Of a stretch of DNA of 64,000 nucleotides, positions 6,257 to 15,754 are shown one piece after another (within the stretch, counting starts at the first letter, position 1; every line of letters begins with the position of its first letter). The position numbers were made by a program, and so were the translations under genes. The stretch covers positions 372,001-436,000 of the forward strand of contig CAWAJR010000002.1 in assembly GCA_963782465.1 (NCBI GenBank), given 5' to 3'. The notes under the pieces are model-generated. The model searched no databases and had not been told where the DNA came from. It saw nothing but the letters and a program-made list of their open reading frames with translations. This stretch comes from JAODBJ01 sp963782465 (lineage in GTDB: Bacteria; Actinomycetota; Acidimicrobiia; IMCC26256; PALSA-610).

Positions 6257-9127
6257 TCAGGTGTACGCCTCGAGGGGTGGGCAGGAGCACATGAGGTTGC
6301 GGTCGCCGTAGGCCTGGTCGATGCGCGACACGGGCGGCCAGTACTTCGTGTCGAGCAACGACGCGACGGGGTACGCGGCCAGCTCGCGCGAGTACGGGTG
6401 CGACCACGTGTCGCTCACGACGTCGGCCGCGGTGTGGGGTGCGTTGTGCAACGGGTTGTCGTCGGCCGGCCATTCGCCGGCGCCGACGCGCGTGATCTCG
6501 GCCCGGATCGCGATCATCGCGTCGCAGAAGCGGTCGAGCTCGGCCTTGTCTTCCGACTCGGTCGGTTCGATCATCAGCGTGCCGGCGACGGGGAAACTCA
6601 TCGTCGGCGCGTGGAAGCCGTAGTCGATGAGCCGCTTGGCGACGTCGTCGACGGTCACGCCGGTTTCCTTGGTGATCGGGCGCAGGTCGATGATGCACTC
6701 GTGGGCCACGAACCCGTTCGCGCCCGTGTAGAGCACCGGGAAATGCGGCGCGAGACGGGTCGCGACGTAGTTGGCGTTGAGAATCGCGATCTCGGTCGCA
6801 CGCTTCAACCCCGCGGCGCCCATCATCGTGATGTAGGCCCACGGGATGGGCAGGATCCCGGCCGAACCCCACGGTGCGGCGGCGATCGCGCCCACACCGG
6901 TCGCGGGGCCGGCTTCGGGCCGCATCGGGTGGTTCGGCAGGAACGGCGCCAGGTGCGCGCGCACGCCGATCGGCCCGACACCGGGCCCGCCGCCGCCGTG
7001 GGGGATGCAGAACGTCTTGTGCAGGTTGAGGTGCGAGACGTCGGCACCGAACGCGGCCGGCTTGGCGACGCCGACGAGCGCGTTGAGGTTGGCGCCGTCG
7101 ACGTAGACCTGGCCGCCGTGCTCGTGTACCACCGCGCAGATCTCTCGGATTTGTTCCTCGAACACGCCGTGCGTCGACGGGTAGGTCACCATCAACGCGG
7201 CGAGCCGCGCCGAATGCTCGACGGCCTTGGCTTTGAGATCGTCGAGGTCGACGTCGCCGTCGTCGGCGCACTTGACGACCACGACCCGCATTCCCGCCAT
7301 CGCCGCGCTGGCCGCGTTCGTGCCGTGCGCCGACGCGGGGATGAGGCACACGTCGCGTGAAGGTTCGCCGCGCGACTCGTGGTACGCGTGGATCGCGAGC
7401 AGCCCCGCGTACTCGCCTTGCGAGCCCGCGTTCGGCTGCAACGACACCGCGTCGTACCCGGTGATCTCGGCCAGCCATCGTTCGAGGTCGCCGATCAGTT
7501 CGACGTAGCCGCGCGCCTGCTCGAGCGGCGCGAACGGATGGATCCCGCCGAACTCGGGCCAGGTGATCGGTTCCATTTCCGCGGTCGCGTTGAGCTTCAT
7601 CGTGCACGACCCGAGCGGGATCATCGTGCGGTCGAGGGCGAGGTCGCGGTCGCTGAGGCGGCGCAGGTAACGCAGCATCTCGGTTTCGGAGTGGTACTGG
7701 TGGAACACCGGGTGGGTGAGGATCTCGCTGGTGCGCGCCACCGACGCCGGCAGCGCATCGGCGACGCCCGCCGCGACCGCATCGAACGACGACCGGGCGC
7801 CGAACGCGGCCCACACCGCCTCCACGACCTCCGGCGTCGTCGTCTCGTCGAGGGAGACGCCGAGCGTCGAGCCGTCGACTTCGCGGAGGTTCACCCGCTC
7901 CACCCGCGCCGCGCGCGCGATGTCGGCCGCGCGGCCCGGCACGCGCACCGTGATCGTGTCGAAGAACGTCTCCGTGACCACTTCGACGCCGGCGGCACGC
8001 AGCCCGGCCGCGAGCACGGCGGTGAGCCGGTGCACGCGGCGCGCGATGTCGCGTAGCCCGTCGGGACCGTGCCACGCCGCGTAGAGGCCGGCGATCACCG
8101 CGAGCAGGACCTGCGCGGTGCAGATGTTGCTCGTCGCCTTCTCCCGGCGGATGTGCTGCTCCCGCGTCTGCAACGCGAGGCGCAACGCGCGCCGGCCCTG
8201 CGCGTCGACCGACACGCCCACCAGCCGCCCGGGCAACGTCCGCTTGTGCGCATCGCGCGTCGCGATGAACGCGGCGTGCGGGCCGCCGAACCCGAGCGGC
8301 ACGCCGAAGCGTTGCGTAGAACCGACGACGATGTCGGCGCCGAACTCACCGGGCGGCGTGCACAGCACCAGCGCGAGCAGGTCGGCCGCGAACACGGCCA
8401 GCGCACCACTCGCGTGCGCGCGCTCGACGAGAGCACGGTCGTCGCCGAGCGCGCCGTGCGAACGCGGGTACTGCACCAAGACGCCGAACACACCGGCGGG
8501 CAGGTCGGCCGCGGCGTCGCCGACGATCACATCGAGACCGAGCGGCCGCGCCCGGGTGCGGACGACATCGATCGTCTGCGGGTGCGTCCCCTCGTCGACG
8601 AAGAACGTGTCGCCCGCTTTCTCGTTGAGCCGGTGGCACATCGTCATCGCCTCCGCGGCCGCGGTCCCTTCGTCGAGCAGCGACGCGTTGGCGAGGTCCA
8701 TCGCGGTGAGGTCGGTGACCATCGTCTGGAAGTTGAGGAGCGCTTCGAGCCGGCCCTGCGAGATCTCGGGCTGGTACGGCGTGTACGCGGTGTACCAGGC
8801 CGGGTCCTCGAGCACGTTGCGGCGGATCACCGGCGGCGTGATCGTGTCGGCGTAACCGAGGCCGATCAGCGAGGTGTACCGCTCGTTGGCCGACGCCAGA
8901 CCGCGCAGGCGGGCCAGTGCCTCGGTCTCGGTGCACGGGCCCGGGAGCGCCAACGGCGAAGTCTCACGGATCGGTTTCGGCACCGTACGTTCGACAAGCT
9001 CGTCGAGCGACCCGAGCCGGAGGGCCGCCAGCATCTCGTCGGTCTCGGTGGCACGAGGGCCGATGTGGCGGGCGGCGAATGCACCTGCCCGAGCGGGGTC
9101 GTTCCCGGTGTGGCTGCCGCTGGCCAT
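6257..9127 (-). CDS. gcvP: Glycine dehydrogenase (decarboxylating), P protein
   Basis: PLP-dependent P protein of the glycine cleavage system: it decarboxylates glycine and passes the aminomethyl group to lipoyl-GcvH. The 956-residue product is the fused P1-P2 form. It begins FAARHIGPRATETDEMLAAL, and has a P1 half (GTAAAEAMTM, QRFGVPLGFGGPHAAF) and a P2 half (PLGSCTMKLN, GSQGEYAGL). The PLP lysine lies in NLHKTFCIPHGGGGPG at about residue 700. The ATG at 9127 has GGAG at proper spacing; a longer open frame upstream runs through the riboswitch and is rejected. gcvT and gcvH are not in the window. Expression is under the tandem glycine riboswitch directly upstream. Confidence 0.97.
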   Translation of the reverse strand: MASGSHTGNDPARAGAFAARHIGPRATETDEMLAALRLGSLDELVERTVPKPIRETSPLALPGPCTETEALARLRGLASANERYTSLIGLGYADTITPPVIRRNVLEDPAWYTAYTPYQPEISQGRLEALLNFQTMVTDLTAMDLANASLLDEGTAAAEAMTMCHRLNEKAGDTFFVDEGTHPQTIDVVRTRARPLGLDVIVGDAAADLPAGVFGVLVQYPRSHGALGDDRALVERAHASGALAVFAADLLALVLCTPPGEFGADIVVGSTQRFGVPLGFGGPHAAFIATRDAHKRTLPGRLVGVSVDAQGRRALRLALQTREQHIRREKATSNICTAQVLLAVIAGLYAAWHGPDGLRDIARRVHRLTAVLAAGLRAAGVEVVTETFFDTITVRVPGRAADIARAARVERVNLREVDGSTLGVSLDETTTPEVVEAVWAAFGARSSFDAVAAGVADALPASVARTSEILTHPVFHQYHSETEMLRYLRRLSDRDLALDRTMIPLGSCTMKLNATAEMEPITWPEFGGIHPFAPLEQARGYVELIGDLERWLAEITGYDAVSLQPNAGSQGEYAGLLAIHAYHESRGEPSRDVCLIPASAHGTNAASAAMAGMRVVVVKCADDGDVDLDDLKAKAVEHSARLAALMVTYPSTHGVFEEQIREICAVVHEHGGQVYVDGANLNALVGVAKPAAFGADVSHLNLHKTFCIPHGGGGPGVGPIGVRAHLAPFLPNHPMRPEAGPATGVGAIAAAPWGSAGILPIPWAYITMMGAAGLKRATEIAILNANYVATRLAPHFPVLYTGANGFVAHECIIDLRPITKETGVTVDDVAKRLIDYGFHAPTMSFPVAGTLMIEPTESEDKAELDRFCDAMIAIRAEITRVGAGEWPADDNPLHNAPHTAADVVSDTWSHPYSRELAAYPVASLLDTKYWPPVSRIDQAYGDRNLMCSCPPLEAYT

Positions 9128-9167
9128 GTCTGCTCCGTCCCGCGTTCGTGTGAGGTGCCCTCGCTGG

Positions 9168-9364
9168 GCCTCCCCCTCTGTCGTGGGACCTGAGAGATTC
9201 GCCGGCGCGGCCGAGGCGGTACCGGCTTTCCCCGTCGGTGAGGGCCGGCCGGAACCGGTCCTGCTTTCCAGAGTTGCCTCACCCCGGCGGTCCGTTCGCC
9301 TGAGAGTTTCCGGGGAGGTTGCTCCTTCGGCGCCCGGCACGGTGACCGGATCTCTCCCGACGGG
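9168..9364 (-). promoter_or_regulatory. Tandem glycine riboswitch
   Basis: Read on the minus strand, the leader shows two glycine aptamers. The first begins CGGGAGAGATCC (about 9362), continues GGCGCCGAAGGAGCAACC and closes with AACTCTCAGGC near 9297. The second has GGGTGAGGCAACTCTGGAAA, ACCGACGGGGAAAGCC and closes with AATCTCTCAGGTCCCACGAC near 9185. These are the diagnostic conserved segments of the family. The arrangement upstream of gcvP, with the start and Shine-Dalgarno 40-60 bases downstream, is the classical glycine-activated one. Confidence 0.96.
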
Positions 9365-9454
9365 GGTCGTGCGGCTTGTCGTCGCGACGATAGCGGGCGC
9401 GCCGGTGCACCCCCGGCCCGCCGCGGGGCGGGCGCGCGTGGAACACTCGGGCCC

Positions 9455-10174
9455 GTGAGCGAAGAAGCAGACGACACGACGCCCGAGACCTCAGAGGTCT
9501 CCGATACCGACCAACCGACCGAGGAAGAGGTCCGCGCCCGCCTCGAGAACCTCTCCGGGGCGCTCGCCGCGCTCGACGACGAATCGATCCGCCGCGCCGT
9601 CGCCGCGCTGTCGGAGACGAACCGGGCCGAGCTGGCGGGCCAGCTGCAACTCCCGAAACCGACGATGCACCTCGGCGGTGCCCTCCCCGGCCTGCTCCGC
9701 CGCAAGCTGCGGGCCGCGCCGCCGGAGCGCCAGCTGACGGCCGGCTTCACGCTGTGCGAAGGCGCCAACGACGAGACCGTCCGCGCGCTCGGTTCGCGTC
9801 ACGAAGACCCGTCGCGCGACGACCTGCTCGAAGTGTTGCCACCGATCATCGACGAGTACGGCGCGCCGCTCGTCACCGCGCTCGTCGCGGCGTACGCCGC
9901 GAGCGACGCACCGTGCCGGGCGGTGATGGCCGAACTGCTCGACACCGACGAACGGCTCGCGATCGGTCCGCCGGTCGCCGACACCGTCGAGGCACCCCAA
10001 TCGCATCGCGGCGACGAGGTGACGCCGCTCACCGAAGCCGAGAAGGCCGCCCGGCGCGAGGAACGCCGGCTCGCGAAGGCGGCGCGCCGCGAAGCCGCGG
10101 CCCACGAACGGGTCGCCCGGGAAGCGGCGCACGCCGCACGGCGCGCGGCGCAGCGAAAGGCCAAGAAACACTGA
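9455..10174 (+). CDS. Hypothetical protein with basic coiled-coil tail, 239 aa
   Basis: GTG start, divergent from the gcvP leader. The N terminus is very acidic and Thr/Glu-rich (about 30 residues). The centre is helical (LENLSGALAALDDESIRRAV, LAGQLQLPKPTMHL, LLEVLPPIIDEYGAPLVTAL). Residues from about 195 form a highly basic Ala/Arg/Lys helix (EKAARREERRLAKAARREAA), probably a coiled coil binding nucleic acid or ribosomes. No known domain is recognisable. High GC at third positions supports coding. Confidence 0.65.
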   Translation: MSEEADDTTPETSEVSDTDQPTEEEVRARLENLSGALAALDDESIRRAVAALSETNRAELAGQLQLPKPTMHLGGALPGLLRRKLRAAPPERQLTAGFTLCEGANDETVRALGSRHEDPSRDDLLEVLPPIIDEYGAPLVTALVAAYAASDAPCRAVMAELLDTDERLAIGPPVADTVEAPQSHRGDEVTPLTEAEKAARREERRLAKAARREAAAHERVAREAAHAARRAAQRKAKKH

Positions 10175-10209
10175 ACCCGGGTTGTCGTGCGCCGGGCCGG
10201 CCGCGAGAA

Positions 10210-10223
10210 TAGAACACGTTCTC
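10210..10223. promoter_or_regulatory. KstR-type palindromic operator
   Basis: TAGAACACGTTCTC matches the published KstR consensus TnnAACnnGTTnnA at every fixed position except the last. It lies 21 bases before the amidohydrolase ATG, overlapping the likely promoter. KstR is the TetR-type repressor of sterol and acyl-CoA catabolism in mycobacteria and rhodococci; a homologue acting here is inferred. Confidence 0.6.
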
Positions 10224-10244
10224 ATTCCTGAGGGAGGGCCACGC

Positions 10245-11975
10245 ATGCTCGACGTCGTGATTCGCGGCGGCACCGTCGTCGACGGGTCGGGTGCCGCGCC
10301 GCGGCGAGCCGACGTCGGGGTCGTCGACGGCCGGATCGTCGCCATCGGCCACGTCACCGACGAAGCCGCCGAAGAAGTCGATGCCGGCGGCATGATCGTG
10401 GCCCCCGGTTTCGTCGACCCCCACACGCACTACGACGCGCAGCTGTTCTGGGACCCGGCCGCGACTCCGTCGAACCTGCACGGCGTCACCACGGTGATGG
10501 CCGGCAACTGCGGCTTCACCCTCGCACCGCTCGACCCGGTCGACGCCGACTACCTGCGCCGCATGATGGCCAAGGTCGAAGGCATGCCGCTGCCCGCCCT
10601 CGAGAACGGCGTTTCCTGGCAATGGCGCAGCTTCGCCGACTACCTCGGCGCGCTCGAAGGCAACGTCGGCGTGAACGTCGGTTTCCTCGTCGGGCACTGC
10701 GCGTTGCGGCGCAACGTGATGGGCGCCGAGAGCGTCGGGAACGAGGCGACCCCCGCGCAACTCGACGCGATGGTGCAGTTGCTCCACGACTCGCTCGCCG
10801 CGGGCGGGATGGGCTTCTCAACCACGTTGTCGTTCACGCACTCCGACGGCGACGGGAAGCCGGTCGCCTCGAGGTGGGCGAGCCGCGACGAGACGATCGC
10901 GTTGTGCGCGGCCGTACGCGACCACGAAGGCACGTCGCTCGAATACGTCACCGACGGTTGCCTGCGCGGTTTCAGCGACGACGAGATCACGATGATGGGC
11001 GACATGACGCTCGCGGCGCGCCGCTCCCTCAACTGGAACGTGCTCACCATCGACGGCCGTGAACCCGAGCGTTACCGCGCCCAAGTCGGCGCGTGCGAGC
11101 AGGTATTCGAACGGGGCGGGAAGTCGATCGCGCTCACGATGCCGGTACTCGTCGAGATGAACATGTCGTTCCGCAACTACTGCGCGCTGTTCATGTTGCC
11201 CGGCTGGAGCGACGTGATGAGCCTGCCCGTGCCCGAACGCATCGCGAAGCTGAAAGACCCCGACGTGCGCCGCTGGATGAACGAGCGGGCACACTCCAAG
11301 GAGGCCGGCGTCTTCTCCCGCCTCGCGTCGTGGGGTCGCTACCAGATCGGCGACACCTACTCGGCCGCGAACGACGGGCTGAAAGGCGCCGTCGTAGCGG
11401 ACCTCGCGGAGGCACAGAACCGGGGCACTTTCGACACGCTCGTCGACCTCGTCATCAACGACGAGTTGCGCACCGTGCTCTGGCCCATCCCGTCCGACGA
11501 CGACCTGAAGAGCTGGCAGCTGCGGGCCGAAGCGTGGGAACACCCGCTCGTGATGCTCGGCGGTTCCGACGCCGGCGCGCACCTCGACCGCATGTGTGGC
11601 GCGCCGTACACGACCGCGTTCCTCGCCGACACGATCCGCGGTCGTCAGCTCGTGTCGCTCGAACGCGCCGTCCAGATGATGACGCAGGCGCCCGCGCAAC
11701 TCTTCGGCCTGCGCGACCGCGGCGAATTGCGAGAGGGTTACCGGGCCGACATCGTGGTGTTCGATCCCGAGACGATCGCGTGCGACGAAGTTCACCTCGT
11801 CGACGACCTGCCCGGCGGCTCGGCGCGTCTCTACGCCGACGCCATCGGCGTGCAGCGCGTGCTCGTGAACGGCACGACGAGCGTGATCGACGGCAAGGCG
11901 ACCGACGCCCGCGCGGGCACGGTGATGCGCTCCGGCCGCGACACCCGAACGGTGCCGATCCCGGCCGACGCCTGA
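10245..11975 (+). CDS. N-acyl-D-amino-acid deacylase family amidohydrolase
   Basis: Metal-dependent amidohydrolase of the D-aminoacylase type, 576 residues. Start ATG at 10245 with AGGGAGG upstream. An N-terminal beta-sandwich begins MLDVVIRGGTVVDGSGAAPR. The metal site starts with PHTHYDAQLFWDP (H-x-H). GNCGFTLAP and FLVGHCALRRNVMG follow, and GGSDAGAHLDRMCGAP near the C terminus supplies the catalytic Asp. The end region carries LREGYRADIVVFDP. Members hydrolyse N-acyl-D-amino acids or related amides; the true substrate is unknown. The KstR-like box suggests co-regulation with lipid catabolism. A perfect palindrome after the stop is the likely terminator. Confidence 0.88.
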   Translation: MLDVVIRGGTVVDGSGAAPRRADVGVVDGRIVAIGHVTDEAAEEVDAGGMIVAPGFVDPHTHYDAQLFWDPAATPSNLHGVTTVMAGNCGFTLAPLDPVDADYLRRMMAKVEGMPLPALENGVSWQWRSFADYLGALEGNVGVNVGFLVGHCALRRNVMGAESVGNEATPAQLDAMVQLLHDSLAAGGMGFSTTLSFTHSDGDGKPVASRWASRDETIALCAAVRDHEGTSLEYVTDGCLRGFSDDEITMMGDMTLAARRSLNWNVLTIDGREPERYRAQVGACEQVFERGGKSIALTMPVLVEMNMSFRNYCALFMLPGWSDVMSLPVPERIAKLKDPDVRRWMNERAHSKEAGVFSRLASWGRYQIGDTYSAANDGLKGAVVADLAEAQNRGTFDTLVDLVINDELRTVLWPIPSDDDLKSWQLRAEAWEHPLVMLGGSDAGAHLDRMCGAPYTTAFLADTIRGRQLVSLERAVQMMTQAPAQLFGLRDRGELREGYRADIVVFDPETIACDEVHLVDDLPGGSARLYADAIGVQRVLVNGTTSVIDGKATDARAGTVMRSGRDTRTVPIPADA

Positions 11976-11980
11976 CGTTG

Positions 11981-12000
11981 CGGGCGGCCCGGGCCGCCCG
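11981..12000. terminator. Palindromic terminator-like hairpin
   Basis: A 20-bp perfect palindrome, CGGGCGGCCCGGGCCGCCCG, 5 bases after the amidohydrolase stop. As RNA it gives an 8-bp GC stem with a CCGG loop, without T-run. Confidence 0.5.
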
Positions 12001-12042
12001 GCGTTCGGAGCCGCACCGCAGGGTGGTTGGTATTCTGCGCCG

Positions 12043-13338
12043 GTGAGCGACCTTCTCGAACGACTCGATGCGCGCACGGCACGCATCGCGATCCTCGGCC
12101 AGGGCTATGTCGGCCTGGTCGTGGCGATGCGAGCGAGCGAGGCGGGCTTCCCCGTCGTCGGGTACGAGCCCGACCCCCGTCGTTACGAGGCGCTGTGCGA
12201 CGCACGCAGCTACGTCGTCGACGTTCCCGACGAAGTACTCCAGGCGGCACTCGACCGCGGGTACCGCCCGACGACCGACCCGGCCGACCTCGCCGGGTTC
12301 GACGTCGCGGTGATCAGCGTCCCGACCCCGCTGCACGAGGGCCTTCCCGACCTGTCGTTCGTGACGTCGGCCGCCGAGGCGACCGCTGCGGCCCTGCAGC
12401 CCGGCGCGCTCGTGATCCTCGAATCGACGACCTACCCGGGGACGACCGAGGAGCTGGTCGCACCGATCCTCGAGCGGGTCACCGGCCTGCAGCCCGGCAC
12501 CGACTACCTGCTCGGGTACTCCCCCGAACGGATCGACCCCGGCAACCCGCTCTACGGCCTCACGAACACGCCCAAGGTGATCTCCGGGGTCGACGAAGCG
12601 TCGCTCGAAGCGGTGCGCCGTTTCTACGGGACCTTCGTCGAGAAGCTCGTACCGATGGACAGCACCGCCGACGCCGAATTGGTGAAGCTCATCGAGAACA
12701 CGTTCCGGCACGTCAACATCGCGCTCATGAACGAACTGGCGGTGTTCGCGAGCGAACTCGGCATGAACGTGTGGAAGGCCGTCGACGCGGCGGCGACGAA
12801 ACCGTTCGGGTTCATGCCGTTCTACCCGGGCCCCGGCGTCGGCGGCCATTGCCTGCCCGTCGATCCGAGCTACCTGTCGTGGCGGGTGAAACGCCAGCTC
12901 GGGCACACGTTCCGCTTCGTCGAACTCGCCAACGAAGTGAACGACCACATGCCGGCCTACGTGGTGCGCCGTATCGGCGATCAGCTCAACCGCGACGAGA
13001 AAGCCTTCCACGGTTCGCGCGTGCTGGTACTCGGCCTCGCGTACAAGCCCAACACCGGCGACGCGCGCGAGTCGCCCAGCCTGCCGGTGATCGAGGGCCT
13101 GCGCCGCCTTGGCGCAACGGTCGCGATCGCGGAGCCCTACGTCGAAGACATGCGCCTCTCCCCCGACATCGAACGGGTCGAGTGCACGCCGGAGGAAGTG
13201 CGAGCCGCCGACATCGTCGTCATCATCACCGACCACGACGAGTTCGACTACGAGATGGTCCAGCGCGAGGCAGCCCGCATCTTCGACACCCGTAACCGCT
13301 ACCGCGACTCCGGCGCCGCCAACGTCGAACGCCTCTAG
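12043..13338 (+). CDS. Nucleotide-sugar (UDP-Glc/UDP-GlcNAc-type) 6-dehydrogenase
   Basis: NAD-dependent four-electron oxidation of a UDP-hexose to a UDP-hexuronic acid. 431 residues from a GTG start. The Rossmann motif is IAILGQGYVGLVVA at residues 15-28. The SVPTPLHEGLPDLSFV and YSPERIDPGN segments are typical of the family. The catalytic Cys270 lies in GVGGHCLPVDPSYL, and LGLAYKPNTGDARESPS marks the UDP-binding C-terminal domain. The sequence resembles the WecC/TuaD/WbpA branch. It opens the polysaccharide locus and is followed after 11 bases by an epimerase, a usual pair for making UDP-uronic acid precursors. Confidence 0.92.
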   Translation: MSDLLERLDARTARIAILGQGYVGLVVAMRASEAGFPVVGYEPDPRRYEALCDARSYVVDVPDEVLQAALDRGYRPTTDPADLAGFDVAVISVPTPLHEGLPDLSFVTSAAEATAAALQPGALVILESTTYPGTTEELVAPILERVTGLQPGTDYLLGYSPERIDPGNPLYGLTNTPKVISGVDEASLEAVRRFYGTFVEKLVPMDSTADAELVKLIENTFRHVNIALMNELAVFASELGMNVWKAVDAAATKPFGFMPFYPGPGVGGHCLPVDPSYLSWRVKRQLGHTFRFVELANEVNDHMPAYVVRRIGDQLNRDEKAFHGSRVLVLGLAYKPNTGDARESPSLPVIEGLRRLGATVAIAEPYVEDMRLSPDIERVECTPEEVRAADIVVIITDHDEFDYEMVQREAARIFDTRNRYRDSGAANVERL

Positions 13339-13349
13339 GGCGAGAGACC

Positions 13350-14276
13350 ATGCAAGCACTCGTGACCGGCGGCGCCGGCTTCATCGGCTCCAACCTCGCC
13401 GACCGTCTCCTCGCCGACGGTCATTCGGTTCGCATCCTCGACGATCTCTTCACCGGCTTCCGCGACAACGTTGCGGCCGCGGCCGAGTTCGTCGAGGGCA
13501 GCGTGGCCGACGAAGCGCTCGTGCGCGACGCGGTCGCCGGTTGCGACGTCGTGTTCCACCAGGCCGCGCACAAGGCGGTGCTGCGGTCGGTCGAACAACC
13601 GCTCACGACCGATATGGCGAACACGCACGGCACGCTCACCGTGCTGAAAGCCGCGCTCGACGGCGGCGTGCGCCGCGTCGTCTACGCGTCTTCGAGCAGC
13701 GTGTACGGCGGCGCCGATGTGGTGCCGACACCGGAATCGCAGCCGCTGATGCCCCGGTCGCCGTACGCGGTGAGCAAGTTGGCCGCCGAGCACTACTGCC
13801 GCGTGTTCCACGAGCTGTACGGCCTCGAGACGGTCGCGCTGCGTTACTTCAACGTGTTCGGGCCGCGTCAACGCCCCGACTCGACGTACGCGGCGGTGAT
13901 CCCGTTGTTCATCGACGCGCTGCTTTCCGGCCGGCCGCCGACGGTGCACGGCGACGGCGGCCAGAGTCGCGACTTCACCTACATCGACGATGTCGTCGAC
14001 GTGAACCTCGCGGCCGCGACGGCGCCGGCCGCGGCGTGCGCAGGGAACGTCTACAACGTGGCCGGCGGCGACGACACCACCCTGCTCGAACTTCTCGCCG
14101 TGCTCGGTCGCGTGCTCGAGGTCACCCCCGAACCGACCTTCGAGCCGCCGCGCGCCGGCGACGTGCGCCGCAGCCGCGGCGACGGTCGCGCCGCGACACG
14201 AGATCTCGGTTTCACCTGCCGGGTGCCCCTCGAAGCAGGATTGCGCTCGACGGTCGACTGGTTACGTACCCGCTGA
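13350..14276 (+). CDS. NAD-dependent sugar epimerase (UDP-hexose 4-epimerase type)
   Basis: Extended SDR, 308 residues. GGAGFIGSNLADRLL at 7-21 binds NAD. DDLFTGF, VYASSSSVYGG (catalytic Ser/Thr region) and SPYAVSKLAAEHY with Y139 and K143 form the active site. ALRYFNVFGPRQRPDSTYAAVIPLF is the substrate-binding segment of WbpP/GalE-type epimerases. It follows the dehydrogenase by 11 bases, so both probably supply UDP-sugars in one operon. Whether it acts on Glc, GlcNAc or a uronate cannot be decided. Confidence 0.9.
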   Translation: MQALVTGGAGFIGSNLADRLLADGHSVRILDDLFTGFRDNVAAAAEFVEGSVADEALVRDAVAGCDVVFHQAAHKAVLRSVEQPLTTDMANTHGTLTVLKAALDGGVRRVVYASSSSVYGGADVVPTPESQPLMPRSPYAVSKLAAEHYCRVFHELYGLETVALRYFNVFGPRQRPDSTYAAVIPLFIDALLSGRPPTVHGDGGQSRDFTYIDDVVDVNLAAATAPAAACAGNVYNVAGGDDTTLLELLAVLGRVLEVTPEPTFEPPRAGDVRRSRGDGRAATRDLGFTCRVPLEAGLRSTVDWLRTR

Positions 14277-14285
14277 CGCGAACGG

Positions 14286-15754
14286 TCAGTACGCGCCCTT
14301 GTGGCGCAAGAGCACCGGGAACGTGCGCAAGATGATCATGAGGTCGGTGATCAGCGACCAGTTGTCGACGTAGTAGAGGTCGAGCCGTTCGTACTGTTCG
14401 AACGACGCGTTGCTGCGACCGTTCACCTGCCACATGCCGGTGACGCCCGGTTTGACCCGTAACCGTTGCCGCAGACGGGGCGCCCACTTCGCCGCTTCCG
14501 ACGGGAGCGCGGGGCGGCGCCGACCATGCTCATCTCGCCCCGCAGCACGTTGAACAGCTGCGGGATTTCGTCGATCGAGAACCGTCGCAAGACGCGCCCG
14601 ACGCGCGTGGTGCGCGGGTCGTTCCGGATCTTGAACAGCGGACCGTCGGCTTCGTTCTCGGCTTCGAGCTCCGCCAGGCGCAACTCCGCGTCGACCGCCA
14701 TCGTGCGGAACTTGAAGATGGTGAACAGCTCGCCGTCTTTGCCGATGCGCCGCTGGCGGAAGAACACCGGCCCGGGCGAATCGAGCTTGATACAGAGCGC
14801 GACCAGCAGCGTGAGCGGCGCCGAGATCAGCAGCCCCGCACTGGCGATGGCGACATCGGAGGTGCGCTTCGCGGCGCCTCGCCAGCCCGAGCGCCGTACC
14901 GGAGCAAGGCACACGACCGGGTACCGCCCGAGCGGGCGGACGAGTAGACGCTGCGACGCGACGTCGCGCAGGGTCGAGGACAGCTCGACGTGCACTCCCG
15001 CATCGACCATTTCGCGCGCGAGGTCGTTGCACGTGTCCGCGTCGATCGCGGTCGTCGCGACGACGATGCCGGTGGCGTTGGTCGCCCGCACGGCGTCGAG
15101 GGTTTTGGACGTCGGGCCGAAGATGACGCGTGAACCGTCGGACGTACGCATGTCGTCGACGAAACCGAGGACGCGGTAGCCGAGCCACGGTTGGTTGTCG
15201 AGCATGTCGGCGATCGCGTGGCCTTCGCCGTTGGCCCCCACGATGATCACGGGGCGCATCATGCGGCCGCGCCGGCGCAACGCCTCGAACACACGGCGGG
15301 TTGCTTCACGGTCCGACGCGACGAACGCGAGCGAGAAGGCGAACGTCAGCAGGAGCCACCGCCGCGCGACGGTGACCTGCAACGAGTACGCACCCAGTGT
15401 CATCAACGCGACGGCGACGACAACGGCGTGGAACACCTGGCGGTACTCCTGCGTGCGCGAGGTGATGCGACGCGACGAGTAGAGGCCGTAGCGCGCGAAC
15501 ACCGCGAGCCACACCGGGACGCTGCCGACGGCGAAGAGCAGGTACCGGTGCGCGGGCTGGCTCCCGTGAACCTCGGCGACGTCGCCCAGCACGTAGGCGA
15601 GCAGCATCGCCGCAAGGATCGCGACGGAATCGGCGAGCCCGCTCGCCGCTTTCGGGAAGTACGCGCGGCGCCACGGCGTGCGAGCACCGATCTGCTCCAC
15701 ATCCGGTGTTTCGAAGGAGGGCGCCCGTTCACCCCCCAGCAACCGAACCGCCAT
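14286..15754 (-). pseudogene. Initiating polyprenyl phosphoglycosyltransferase, frameshifted
   Basis: Bacterial sugar transferase that moves a sugar-1-phosphate to undecaprenyl phosphate and starts repeat-unit synthesis. The ATG at 15754 follows GGGGGAAG. Four or five N-terminal membrane segments (SVAILAAMLLAYVLG, YLLFAVGSVPVWLAVF, FHAVVVAVALMTLGAY) precede a CoA-binding-like domain (PVIIVGANGEGHAIADML). The catalytic domain begins KRTSDVAIASAGLLISAPL and FKFRTM. After RGEMSMVG, near 14515, the frame shifts; the expected PRPALPSEAAKW and GVTGMWQVNGRS tail continues in another frame to 14286. One missing base explains it. The gene is either inactivated or, more probably, an indel error, since both halves are otherwise intact. 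Confidence 0.85.

Noticed and set aside
9128..9340. N-terminal extension of the P protein
   Set aside because: These 71 codons translate the glycine riboswitch. The ATG at 9127 has a proper Shine-Dalgarno and the family N terminus.
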